IMG/VR virus record: IMGVR_UViG_3300047383_000519
Coordinates: 1-29,449 of that record
DNA length: 29,449 nucleotides
Reading direction: 5' to 3' (one strand)
Source: a virus
The notes under the pieces were generated by a model. That model saw only the letters and a list, made by a program, of their open reading frames with translations, was not told the origin of the DNA and ran no database searches. This document shows, piece by piece, positions 8,380 to 15,803 of this stretch. Every line of letters starts with the position of its first letter. Positions within the stretch are counted from its first letter, which is position 1. Made by a program: the position numbers and the translations under genes.

Positions 8380-8592
8380 ATGAAAACTTTTTTAGAAATA
8401 AGAGAGGCGCTACGAAAAGGCATGCCGCCTGGTGAGCATGTATTCGATACTAAAGTAAAAGGTATTGAAGTAATGGTGCATAAAGAAAAAGGTAAGTTTA
8501 CTACCTACATTGATAGGGAAAAACTTGACACATATCCTAATCTCAATATTGCTAAAAAAGCTGGTATGGAATACGTTAAACAGGTAAAGTAA
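8380..8592 (+). CDS. Small basic protein in gene 68 position
   Basis: A protein of 70 residues, Lys-rich and compact, lying between gene 67 and protease gene 21, exactly where T4 has prohead core gene 68. The opening MKTFLEIREAL is like the start of many T4-like gp68 proteins (MKT plus a helix), but the body is shorter and sequence similarity is weak. Assignment to gp68 rests mainly on position. One base separates it from gene 21, and the same late promoter serves both. Confidence 0.6.
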   Translation: MKTFLEIREALRKGMPPGEHVFDTKVKGIEVMVHKEKGKFTTYIDREKLDTYPNLNIAKKAGMEYVKQVK

Positions 8593-8593
8593 A

Positions 8594-9250
8594 ATGAAAC
8601 TGATTGCAGAATATACCGAAGATAATTTAGAGATTCTTACCGAAGAAAAAAATGGTAAGAAATCATATTCTATTGAAGGTATCTTTATGCAAGCAGAAAC
8701 AAAGAATCGTAACGGTCGGATATATCCGCGTGACGTAATGGAATCTGCTGTTGATAAGTACAACACAGAACAAGTCGTTAAAGGTCGTGCGGTTGGTGAA
8801 TTAAATCACCCTGAAGGACCGACTGTTAATTTAGATAAAGTTTCTCACAAGATTGAATCCCTCGATTGGAGAGGGAACGATGTTGTGGGCAAGGCACGCA
8901 TTTTGAATACTCCTATGGGTGAGATTGTAAAAGGTCTTCTCGAAGGCGGGGTCAATCTGGGTGTTTCGACTCGTGGTATGGGAAGTTTGCAGCAAAGTGG
9001 GGGAGCAATGGTTGTGAAACCAGATTTTCTCCTCAACGCCGTTGATATCGTACAAGATCCATCTGCACCTAGCGCTTTTGTTAATGGAATTATGGAAGGC
9101 GTAGAATGGGTTTGGAACAATGGCATTATCGAAGCTCAAACAATTGAAAAAATGGAGACTGAAATTATCAAAGCTCCACGCGCTGATCTCTATGAGACTC
9201 AGGTTCGTGAGTTTAAGAATTTCCTCTCGTTGGTCAAATCTAAAGTATAA
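8594..9250 (+). CDS. 21: Prohead maturation protease gp21 (peptidase U9/S77 type)
   Basis: A protein of 218 residues matching T4 gp21, the serine protease inside the prohead that cleaves scaffold and capsid proteins after Glu. Visible family features are the AETKNRNGRIYPRDV opening block (34-48), the GELNHPEG block with catalytic H72, the long beta region, and GVSTRGMG with the nucleophile S125, followed by VDIVQDPSAPSAFV. The length is close to T4 gp21 (212). It sits between the gp68-like gene and scaffold gene 22, as in T4. Confidence 0.95.
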   Translation: MKLIAEYTEDNLEILTEEKNGKKSYSIEGIFMQAETKNRNGRIYPRDVMESAVDKYNTEQVVKGRAVGELNHPEGPTVNLDKVSHKIESLDWRGNDVVGKARILNTPMGEIVKGLLEGGVNLGVSTRGMGSLQQSGGAMVVKPDFLLNAVDIVQDPSAPSAFVNGIMEGVEWVWNNGIIEAQTIEKMETEIIKAPRADLYETQVREFKNFLSLVKSKV

Positions 9251-9262
9251 GGAGTCAATTAG

Positions 9263-10315
9263 ATGACTGAAATCAATCAGGAAGTTGAACTCCACGATGA
9301 TGACAACGAAGTCGTGGAAGAAGCTCACGATCCGAAAAACGCTGAAGCACAGTCTATCGCTTCTGTTGATAAAGCAGAAGATGCCGGTAAGACTGCTCCA
9401 AAGCGTAAGGGTGATCAAACAAAACAAGATCCAATGCCTAAAATGCCTGGTACAAAAGCTGGTATGATTAATGTAGCTTATAATAAAATGGCTGGCATGA
9501 AAAAAGAGGATCTGGCTGTCGCACTTAAAAAGTTGATGGCTGAAAGCACAGAAGAAGAAGGTGAATTAGTAGATGCTCCTGAGCTCAACTATGAAGCAGA
9601 CTTCTCTGCAGACCTTAATGCATTAGTTAACGAAGAAGCTACTCTCTCAGAGGACTTCAAAGCTAAGGCAGAGGTAATTTTCGAAGCAGCTATCAAGTCA
9701 AAACTGGCCGAGGAAATTGATCGTCTTGAAGAAAAGTACAACGAAGAACTCGATGCAGAAATCAATTCTACAAAAGAGGACCTCGTAGAGAAAGTAGACA
9801 GCTATCTTAACTACGTAGTTGAAAACTGGATGGAAGACAACAAGTTAGCAATTCAAACTGGTCTCCGTACGGAAATCGCTGAAGGCTTCATGAACAATCT
9901 GAAAGATCTGTTCACAGAGTCATACATCGAAGTTCCTGAGTCCAAGATCGATCTTGTTGACGAACTCGCTGAAACAGTTGAAGAGCTTGAGGAAAAACTC
10001 AATAGCACAACTGGTAACGCAATCGCAATGGCAGAAGAGTTAGAGTCTTATAAGCGCGATGCAATTATTGCTGAGCATTCAAAAGACCTTGCAGACACTC
10101 AAATTGCAAAACTTAAGTCTTTAGTAGAAGATGTAGACTTCGACGATGAAGAGACTTTCTCTAAGAAAGTAGCTACTGTCAAAGAATCATACTTTACTAA
10201 AGAGTCAGTAAACGTTGAGACAGCTGATATTGATACAGATGAAAGCGATGATATCGTAGAATCCTCTGGCTCAATGGCACAGTATATCTCTGCTTTAAAA
10301 GCAACACAATCGTAA
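9263..10315 (+). CDS. 22: Prohead scaffold protein gp22
   Basis: A protein of 350 residues that is highly charged, helical and Glu-rich, between protease gene 21 and capsid gene 23. It starts after a strong AAGGAG site. Residues 1-65 are a disordered acidic/basic region; residues 95-260 are long helices; the C-terminal part ends in GSMAQYISALKATQS, like other scaffold tails. Several (L/I)xE sites (for example ATLSE before DF) are of the type cut by gp21. It should form the internal core on which gp23 assembles and then be degraded. It is longer than T4 gp22 (269), as in marine relatives. Confidence 0.9.
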   Translation: MTEINQEVELHDDDNEVVEEAHDPKNAEAQSIASVDKAEDAGKTAPKRKGDQTKQDPMPKMPGTKAGMINVAYNKMAGMKKEDLAVALKKLMAESTEEEGELVDAPELNYEADFSADLNALVNEEATLSEDFKAKAEVIFEAAIKSKLAEEIDRLEEKYNEELDAEINSTKEDLVEKVDSYLNYVVENWMEDNKLAIQTGLRTEIAEGFMNNLKDLFTESYIEVPESKIDLVDELAETVEELEEKLNSTTGNAIAMAEELESYKRDAIIAEHSKDLADTQIAKLKSLVEDVDFDDEETFSKKVATVKESYFTKESVNVETADIDTDESDDIVESSGSMAQYISALKATQS

Positions 10316-10329
10316 TTTAGGAGTCCAAA

Positions 10330-11661
10330 ATGCAATCTTACGATAAGTTAATGGAAAAATGGGCCCCAGTACTCAACGAAGAGTCTGCAGGCACTATCCA
10401 AGATAATCACAGAAAAGCAGTAACAGCTGCAATTCTGGAAAACCAAGAAGTTGCTCTTCGTGAAGAGCAAGTAATGAACGAAGCCGCACCAACAATGAAC
10501 ACAGGTTCGGGTGTTGCTAACTGGAACCCAGTCTTAATTGCTCTCGTACGTCGTGCTATGCCAAATCTTATGGCATATGACATCTGCGGTGTACAGCCAA
10601 TGTCTGGTCCAACAGGCTTAATCTTTGCGATGAAGTCTAAGTATCGTACAACTAAAGCTGGTGTTTCTGATGGTGATGAAGCACTGTTTAACGAAGCAGC
10701 AGTTGGTTTTTCTGGCGATTCAGCTACAACTGGAAACGGTACAGATGGTCCTTCAGGTCTTTCTGGTATCGATTCAGCTGCTCAAGACTCTAACCTTGAT
10801 GATCAGCGTACCGGTCCTTATGCAGGTGATGCATATACAACAGCTGAAGCTGAAGCTCTTGGCGATAATACCGAGGCTTTCGCAGAAATGGGCTTTACCA
10901 TTGAGAAAGCAACAGTCACTGCCAAGTCACGTGCACTGAAAGCTGAATATTCTCTGGAACTGGCACAGGATCTTAAAGCTATTCATGGCTTAGATGCTGA
11001 AACAGAGCTGGCTAATATTCTTTCAACAGAAATCATGGCTGAAATCAACCGTGAAGTTGTTCGCTCAATTAATGCACAAGCCAAGACTGGTGCATTAACA
11101 TCTAACACAGCTATCAACGGTATCTTCGACGTACAGACAGATGCAGATGGTCGTTGGTCAGTTGAGAAGTTCAAAGGTCTGATTCTTCAGATCGAGCGTG
11201 AGTGTAACACAATTGCTAAAGAGACACGTAGAGGTAAAGGTAACTTTATGGTCTGCTCGTCTGACGTAGCTTCTGCACTTTCAGCAGCTGGTATGCTGGA
11301 TTATACACCAGCACTTTCTACAAACCTTAACGTTGATGACACAGGCAGCACATTTGCTGGTGTACTTAACGGTCGTACACGAGTCTATATTGACCCGTAT
11401 GCAACAGCTAACTATGTAAACGTTGGCTATAAAGGTACTAACCCATATGACGCAGGTCTGTTCTATTGCCCATACGTTCCATTAACAATGGTACGTGCAG
11501 TCGGTGAAGAAACATTCCAGCCGAAAATTGGATTTAAGACTCGCTATGGTATGGTTGCTAACCCATTTGTTGGTGGCACCCCACAAGATAATCTGTCAGC
11601 TACTGTTAGAAATAACCAGTACTACAGAATTTTCCGTGTCGACAATATCCTCGGCGCTTAA
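10330..11661 (+). CDS. 23: Major capsid protein gp23
   Basis: A protein of 443 residues, the precursor of the T4-type HK97-fold capsid protein. Recognisable blocks include NWNPVLIALVRRAMPNLMAY, the CGVQPMSGPTGLIFAMKSKY segment, and the C-terminal VNPF-like VANPF and YYRIFRV ending. The prohead protease site is probably VMNE|AA after E51, removing an N-terminal delta region as in T4. AGGAG precedes ATG. It is shorter than T4 gp23 (521), as is usual in marine T4-like phages. No gene 24 (vertex protein) follows. Codon use is the most biased in the window, as expected for the most highly made protein. Transcription ends at a terminator 20 bases downstream. Confidence 0.97.
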   Translation: MQSYDKLMEKWAPVLNEESAGTIQDNHRKAVTAAILENQEVALREEQVMNEAAPTMNTGSGVANWNPVLIALVRRAMPNLMAYDICGVQPMSGPTGLIFAMKSKYRTTKAGVSDGDEALFNEAAVGFSGDSATTGNGTDGPSGLSGIDSAAQDSNLDDQRTGPYAGDAYTTAEAEALGDNTEAFAEMGFTIEKATVTAKSRALKAEYSLELAQDLKAIHGLDAETELANILSTEIMAEINREVVRSINAQAKTGALTSNTAINGIFDVQTDADGRWSVEKFKGLILQIERECNTIAKETRRGKGNFMVCSSDVASALSAAGMLDYTPALSTNLNVDDTGSTFAGVLNGRTRVYIDPYATANYVNVGYKGTNPYDAGLFYCPYVPLTMVRAVGEETFQPKIGFKTRYGMVANPFVGGTPQDNLSATVRNNQYYRIFRVDNILGA

Positions 11662-11680
11662 TTCTAAAAATAATAAACTT

Positions 11681-11707
11681 AAGAGCAGCTTCGGCTGCTC
11701 TTTTTTT
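11681..11707 (+). terminator. Intrinsic terminator after major capsid gene
   Basis: A perfect GAGCAGC/GCTGCTC stem (11683-11689 with 11694-11700) around a TTCG tetraloop is followed by seven T. Flanking A/T pairs extend the stem. It is a textbook rho-independent terminator closing the capsid operon. Confidence 0.95.
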
Positions 11708-11719
11708 ATGTGAAACTTA

Positions 11720-11727
11720 TATAAATA
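11720..11727 (+). promoter_or_regulatory. T4-type late promoter (TATAAATA)
   Basis: Exact TATAAATA just after the gene 23 terminator. T4 geometry puts the first transcribed base at 11733, which is the A of the next ATG, so the first gene would be leaderless from this promoter. It may mainly serve the tail gene at 11923. Confidence 0.7.
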
Positions 11728-11732
11728 GATGT

Positions 11733-11921
11733 ATGGAAACTTTATGGCATATATTACTTACCGCATGCTTAGGCTCAACTTGTGTAGAACAAGACGTTCA
11801 ATGGTTTGCAACTAAAGAACATTGTGATGAAATGCTAATAGAATATGTGAAGATACCTACTGATGGAGATTGGGATTCTATAGAATACATTTGTAAACCA
11901 ATTGGAAGTAGAGGTACATGA
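11733..11921 (+). CDS. Small Cys-containing protein, unknown function
   Basis: A protein of 62 residues that I cannot assign. It has a hydrophobic start (METLWHILLTACLGSTCV) and four Cys (12, 17, 31, 54). LTAC at residues 9-12 has the form of a lipobox, but the usual positive charges before the hydrophobic stretch are missing, so a lipoprotein is only possible. The body is acidic with Trp. No ribosome site is visible before ATG because the late promoter lies there. The frame ends one base before the next start. Small genes of this sort follow gene 23 in marine T4-like phages, from memory. Confidence 0.6.
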   Translation: METLWHILLTACLGSTCVEQDVQWFATKEHCDEMLIEYVKIPTDGDWDSIEYICKPIGSRGT

Positions 11922-11922
11922 C

Positions 11923-12486
11923 GTGGCAGAATTAACAGATAACTTTAACTATTTACAGCCTACATCATTCAAGATATCGCTTGATCGTAAAAATTATCCG
12001 AATTTAGAATTTTTCTGTCAAAGCTTTGTACATCCTGGTATGATGCTTAATGCTGTAGAAGTTCCCTATAAGAAATTACAAAATGTCCCGTTTGTTGGAG
12101 ATAAATTAACCTTTAATGAATTACAGGCTAATATTCTATTAGACGAGAATATGAAGTCATATGATGAAATGTATTCTTGGATGCGTAGAATATTAGATCA
12201 AGTAGAAGTACCATCATATCAAGCCGGCATCATGCCGCCAACTACAGCAGATATGACCTTAACTATATTGTCCAGTCATAATAATAAAACTAAACAAGTA
12301 AGATATATAGATTGTATTCCAACAGCTCTTACTGATATTCAGTTTGAATCAACTGCTGGTGGAGAAACATTTATTACTTTCGGAGCTTCATTTAGATTTT
12401 CTTATTTTGAATTGGTAGGAGCAACATACACGACTAACGTAGATGGTAGTCCATCTATCTCGGTAGTTAAGAATTTGGCAGGATAA
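11923..12486 (+). CDS. Tail tube-like virion protein in gene 3 position
   Basis: A protein of 187 residues from GTG 11923 (MAELTDNFNYL). An in-frame TTG at 11902 would overlap the upstream gene and is less likely. The layout resembles T4 gp19/gp48/gp54-type tube-fold proteins: an FKISLDRKNYPNLEFFCQSF strand pair, a VHPGM turn (like the LPG turn of tube proteins), VPFVGDKLTF, then LDENMKSYDEMYSWM, a helix-loop typical of tube monomers, and C-terminal strands ending FRFSYFEL. In marine T4-like phages the gene between 23 and uvsY is usually called gp3 (tail completion and sheath stabiliser). The tail structural role is likely; the exact gene number is less sure. Confidence 0.7.
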   Translation: MAELTDNFNYLQPTSFKISLDRKNYPNLEFFCQSFVHPGMMLNAVEVPYKKLQNVPFVGDKLTFNELQANILLDENMKSYDEMYSWMRRILDQVEVPSYQAGIMPPTTADMTLTILSSHNNKTKQVRYIDCIPTALTDIQFESTAGGETFITFGASFRFSYFELVGATYTTNVDGSPSISVVKNLAG

Positions 12487-12510
12487 ATAACATTATATTA
12501 TGGAGTAATT

Positions 12511-12957
12511 ATGATTGATTTGAAGAGCATCCACGAAATGTGGGCTAAAGACTGTATTATTGATAATAGTAAATTAGATGAATCTTCTCGGCTAGCACCT
12601 ATGTTGCATGCCAAATATCTAGAAATTTTATCAACCTATAAGCTTCAACTCAAAAAATCTGAGTTTGAGCAAAAGAAACTATTGAAACAAAAATGGCTTT
12701 ACTATAATGGTAAGATGGATCAAGAAACCGTTGAGGCCCTTGGTTGGGAGGCTGATCCTTTTGACGGTCTTAAAATACTTAAAGGTGAGCTGGATTATTA
12801 TTATGATTCAGATCCAGAAATTCAAGAATCAGAATTAAGAATACAATACTATAAAAATGTTATAGATACAGTAACAGAGATAATTAACAACGTTACTTGG
12901 CGACATCAGACAATTGGAAATATGATTAAGTGGAAACAATTCGAGTCAGGAAATTAA
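12511..12957 (+). CDS. uvsY: Recombination mediator UvsY
   Basis: A protein of 148 residues resembling T4 UvsY (137). It opens with DLKSIHEMWAKDCIIDNSKLD, has the helix KYLEILSTYKLQLKKSEFEQKKLLKQKWLYYNGK in its middle, and ends in RHQTIGNMIKWKQFESG, like the T4 C-terminus. UvsY loads UvsX recombinase on gp32-coated single strands. ATG follows TGGAG. The 3' end overlaps uvsW by 28 bases, keeping the two recombination genes together. UvsX itself is not in the window. Confidence 0.9.
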   Translation: MIDLKSIHEMWAKDCIIDNSKLDESSRLAPMLHAKYLEILSTYKLQLKKSEFEQKKLLKQKWLYYNGKMDQETVEALGWEADPFDGLKILKGELDYYYDSDPEIQESELRIQYYKNVIDTVTEIINNVTWRHQTIGNMIKWKQFESGN

Positions 12958-14402
12958 GTCACGCCAACTTATGGATTAATTGTGATAGCGGTACTGCTCA
13001 GGAAATAAACGAGTTTTTTTCGTTTTATGTTCCTGGTTATAAGTTTATGCCGGCATATCGCAATCGTTTATGGGATGGCAAAATACGACTTTTTAATATC
13101 ATGACTGGAGAATTACCTGCAGGTCTAATATATCACTTAAAAGAATTTGCAAGAGATAGACAGTATCTTATTGAGACTGAATCATCTTCTTATGGAGATC
13201 CATACGAAAGAAATGAAATCAGCCCTCAGGCACTGCTGGACTTCGTTGAGTGTATATCCTTACCCTTTCCGATGCGAGACTATCAGTTTGACTGTGTAGG
13301 TGAAGCTATCACCAGAAAAAGAGCAATTCTTTTATCTCCAACAGGATCAGGGAAAAGTCTTATCATATATGCTCTCCTGAGATGGTATTTAGAAAATTAT
13401 TCTAACAATATATTGATTATTGTTCCGACTACATCATTAGTAGAACAGATGTTTAATGATTTTAAAGAATATGGTTATGATTCAGATAATCTAGTACACA
13501 GAATATATTCAGGTAAAGATAAGAATACGGATAAAAGAATTATCATTAGTACTTGGCAATCTATATACAAGTTACCTAAAGTATGGTTTAAGCAATTTGG
13601 TGCTGTATTTGGTGATGAGTGTCATGGATTTAAATCAAAATCACTTATGTCTATCATGAATAAAGCCGAAGAAGCGGAGTATAGATATGGCACAACAGGA
13701 ACCCTTGATGGAGCTCAAACACATGAGTTGGTCTTACAAGGTTTGTTCGGTAGAACTTATAAGGTTACCACAACAAAAGCATTACAAGATAACAATACTC
13801 TCGCCAAGCTCAACATTAAACGTATCGTACTTAACTATGCAGAGAAAGTACGTAAAGAGTTTGGTAAGAGAACATATCAGGATGAAATCGAGCACATTGT
13901 ATCACATGTGGGCCGGAATAAATTCATTCGGAACTTAGCTCTTGATCAAAAGGGGAATACATTAGTCTTATATAACTATGTTGAAAAACATGGTAAACCT
14001 TTATTTAATTTAATAGAAGAAAAGGCACAAGAAAATCGTAAAGTGTTTTTCGTGTCCGGTGGTACAGATACCTCGGATCGCGAAGCTATTCGAGGTATCG
14101 TTGAAAAACAAAATGACGCCATTATTGTGGCTTCTCTTGGTACTTTTTCTACTGGCATTAATATTAGAAATTTACACAATATTATATTCGCCTCACCTTC
14201 GAAATCACAAATTCGAGTACTGCAAAGTATCGGTAGAGGATTGCGAAAAAGCGACAATAATAAAGAAACAAATCTATATGACATTATAGATAATATTAGT
14301 TGGAAGAACAGAATTAATTTCGCGCTTGTCCATTCAGAAGAACGCTTAAAAATATACAATACAGAAAAATTCATTCATAAAACCTATAGGGTAGAAATAT
14401 GA
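12930..14402 (+). CDS. uvsW: DNA/RNA helicase UvsW
   Basis: A protein of 490 residues from GTG 12930, inside the end of uvsY. This start keeps the conserved N-terminal domain (INCDSGTAQEINEFFSF, LWDGKIRLF) that T4 UvsW also has. Superfamily 2 motifs: SPTGSGKS (136-143, Walker A), IIVPTTSLVEQM (Ia), DECH (229-232, motif II), GTTGTL (motif III), FSTGINI (V) and QSIGRGLRK (VI). T4 UvsW (503 residues) unwinds branched DNA and R-loops and helps switch replication from origin to recombination mode. The neighbours uvsY, 46 and 47 belong to the same pathway. Confidence 0.95.
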   Translation: METIRVRKLSHANLWINCDSGTAQEINEFFSFYVPGYKFMPAYRNRLWDGKIRLFNIMTGELPAGLIYHLKEFARDRQYLIETESSSYGDPYERNEISPQALLDFVECISLPFPMRDYQFDCVGEAITRKRAILLSPTGSGKSLIIYALLRWYLENYSNNILIIVPTTSLVEQMFNDFKEYGYDSDNLVHRIYSGKDKNTDKRIIISTWQSIYKLPKVWFKQFGAVFGDECHGFKSKSLMSIMNKAEEAEYRYGTTGTLDGAQTHELVLQGLFGRTYKVTTTKALQDNNTLAKLNIKRIVLNYAEKVRKEFGKRTYQDEIEHIVSHVGRNKFIRNLALDQKGNTLVLYNYVEKHGKPLFNLIEEKAQENRKVFFVSGGTDTSDREAIRGIVEKQNDAIIVASLGTFSTGINIRNLHNIIFASPSKSQIRVLQSIGRGLRKSDNNKETNLYDIIDNISWKNRINFALVHSEERLKIYNTEKFIHKTYRVEI

Positions 14403-14875
14403 CCGGTGAAATAAAGCAGTTTAAACTTACGAATGACGATGAAATTATTTGTGAAGTTGTCGAATGGGATGACGAAGAATCGTCTAATATCATAGTGAGG
14501 CGCGCCTTAAAAATTATAAATGTAGAAGATTTTGCTAAAGGTGTTAGATTTTTTGCCTTTAGACCATGGATGTTATTTAATGATGATCCGGATGAATTGC
14601 AAACTATTAATTCAGGTCATATCATTGGTGAAATGAATCCTGCTGATAAAGTAATTCACAAATATATGACTAGTGTACTAGCATTGTCAAATGATATACA
14701 TAAAAAAGATTTTCCCTTAGATGAAGTTGCAAAGGCCGCAGAAGAATTAGATGAAGACGAATTTGATCAATATATGCATTCACTAAGTTTAGATGAAGAA
14801 ATTACATACGATGATTCTGACGGCCCTTTTTCTGATGGTGATAACATTGTTAAATTCAAGCCTAAGATGCATTAA
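14399..14875 (+). CDS. Possible Sm-like small protein, unknown function
   Basis: A protein of 158 residues whose ATG overlaps the uvsW stop (ATGA). Residues 1-55 look like an Sm/Lsm-type strand series (FKLTNDDEIICEVVEWDDEE then NIIVRRALKIINV, then FRPWMLF near 55-60), the layout seen in short phage proteins sometimes described as Hfq/Lsm-like. Residues 95-158 are an acidic helical tail with a basic end (KFKPKMH). No catalytic motif is seen. Function is unknown; nucleic-acid binding is an inference from the fold guess. No terminator follows. Confidence 0.7.
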   Translation: MTGEIKQFKLTNDDEIICEVVEWDDEESSNIIVRRALKIINVEDFAKGVRFFAFRPWMLFNDDPDELQTINSGHIIGEMNPADKVIHKYMTSVLALSNDIHKKDFPLDEVAKAAEELDEDEFDQYMHSLSLDEEITYDDSDGPFSDGDNIVKFKPKMH

Positions 14876-14913
14876 AAAATTTGTATACTACCCTCTTCAA
14901 AAAACCATAATTT

Positions 14914-14942
14914 ATTATATACTGTTTGGCAGAAAAGTACAC
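14914..14942 (-). promoter_or_regulatory. Candidate leftward TGTAC-type promoter
   Basis: Read on the - strand, GTGTAC (14942-14937) is followed after 17 bases by TATAAT (14919-14914), a spacing like that of the rightward promoters of this window. Transcription would start near 14907 and run antisense into the Sm-like gene and uvsW. No - strand gene lies there. Confidence 0.4.
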
Positions 14943-14987
14943 TGTTAATTTTTCCCCTTAGAGATTTTTAATTTAGTGTACTTTTCT
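14931..14987. repeat. 13-bp perfect inverted repeat between divergent promoters
   Basis: AGAAAAGTACACT (14931-14943) is the exact reverse complement of AGTGTACTTTTCT (14975-14987), with 31 bp between. Each arm carries the GTGTAC element of one of two back-to-back promoter-like sequences. It could be an operator, a paired promoter upstream element, or a long-loop RNA hairpin. Confidence 0.75.
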
Positions 14988-15005
14988 ACTAATTTGTTGT
15001 ATAAT
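14976..15005 (+). promoter_or_regulatory. TGTACA-type promoter for gene 55 operon
   Basis: GTGTAC at 14976-14981, then TATAAT at 15000-15005 followed by ATA. The TGTACT hexamer (14977-14982) is 17 bp from the -10 box. Predicted start is near 15012. It drives the late sigma factor and, by overlapping genes, 47 and 46. Confidence 0.75.
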
Positions 15006-15027
15006 ATACATAATGAAAGGAAGCGTT

Positions 15028-15621
15028 ATGGCTCGACAAAAAAAACAAAGTATACATTACGTAAACAACGCAGAGTTTTCTCAAGCCGTGGTTGACTATG
15101 TTACTGTTGTTAATGAATGCCAAAAAAACAACACAGAAATTCCTAAAGTACCAGATTATATAGCTCAGTGTTTTCTTCGGATCTCTGAAGGTTTGTCTCA
15201 CAAATCTAATTTTATTCGCTATACATACCGCGAAGAAATGGTAATGGATGCTGTAGAAAATTGTTTAAAGGCCATTCTCAACTATAATTTAGAAGCAGCA
15301 ACTCGAACAGGTAAACCAAACGCGTTTGCATATTTTACTCAAATTACATGGTATGCGTTTTTACGTAGAATCGCAAAAGAGAAAAAACAACAAGACATCA
15401 AAATGAAATACCTAACTAAATCTGGTATTGAAAACTTTGTTGACAATGAACATGGAGACGACATGACAAATCAAGTTGTCGGTGCTTTTGTTGATAATCT
15501 TCGTGATAGAATTGAAAAGGTAAAACTTCAAGATTTTGAAGTAAAAGAATATGTAAAAGAAGAGAAGAAAAAAAGAAAAGCTAGATCAGTAGATTCAGAC
15601 TTAGGTGAGTTTTTAAAATGA
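15028..15621 (+). CDS. 55: Late-transcription sigma factor gp55
   Basis: A protein of 197 residues. ATG 15028 is preferred over ATG 15013 because AAAGGA sits at the right distance before it and 15013 lies at the predicted transcription start. It resembles T4 gp55 (185 residues), a reduced sigma70-family factor: the region FIRYTYREEMVMDAVENCLKAILNYNLEAATRTGKPNAFAYFTQITW corresponds to region 2 (core binding and -10 melting). Together with the clamp gp45 it should read the TATAAATA promoters found at 5415, 8356 and 11720. The C-terminus is Lys-rich. The stop overlaps the next start (ATGA). Confidence 0.93.
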   Translation: MARQKKQSIHYVNNAEFSQAVVDYVTVVNECQKNNTEIPKVPDYIAQCFLRISEGLSHKSNFIRYTYREEMVMDAVENCLKAILNYNLEAATRTGKPNAFAYFTQITWYAFLRRIAKEKKQQDIKMKYLTKSGIENFVDNEHGDDMTNQVVGAFVDNLRDRIEKVKLQDFEVKEYVKEEKKKRKARSVDSDLGEFLK

Positions 15622-15803
15622 AAGTATATACAACAACATTAATGGAAGATGGTGAAGACGTAGTCTTTAATTTTCCGGATGAAATATTGTCCGACCTTAA
15701 ACTTAAAGTTGGTGACACCGTTGAATGGGTTATCCACGAAGATTATGTTATTATGAAAAAGGTGGAGCAAGGTTTAGATGCCCAAATTAGCGATTCTGAA
15801 TGA
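15618..15803 (+). CDS. AbrB/MazE-like swapped-hairpin DNA-binding protein
   Basis: A protein of 61 residues starting in the stop of gene 55 (ATGA). The sequence DVVFNFPDEILSDLKLKVGDTVEWVIHEDYVIMKK has the strand-helix-strand order of the SpoVT/AbrB fold (polar opening strand, P-x-x-h helix, LKVGDxV turn). Members are transition-state regulators or antitoxins that bind DNA as dimers. No toxin partner is adjacent: the 3' end overlaps gene 47 by 26 bases. A phage gene regulator is plausible; its target is unknown. Confidence 0.7.
   Translation: MKVYTTTLMEDGEDVVFNFPDEILSDLKLKVGDTVEWVIHEDYVIMKKVEQGLDAQISDSE

Noticed and set aside
8831-9427. Long - strand open frame of 198 codons opposite genes 21 and 22
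   Set aside because: It is a mirror of two certain + strand genes, has no ribosome site and low-complexity Phe/Ser/Ile-rich composition typical of antisense frames.
12482-12489. GATAAATA before uvsY
   Set aside because: One mismatch to the late box, overlaps the upstream stop codon, and uvsY is not expected to be a late gene.
14931-14987. Inverted repeat as an intrinsic terminator for uvsW operon
   Set aside because: The loop would be 31 bases, the stem is AT-rich, and no clean T run follows the right arm.
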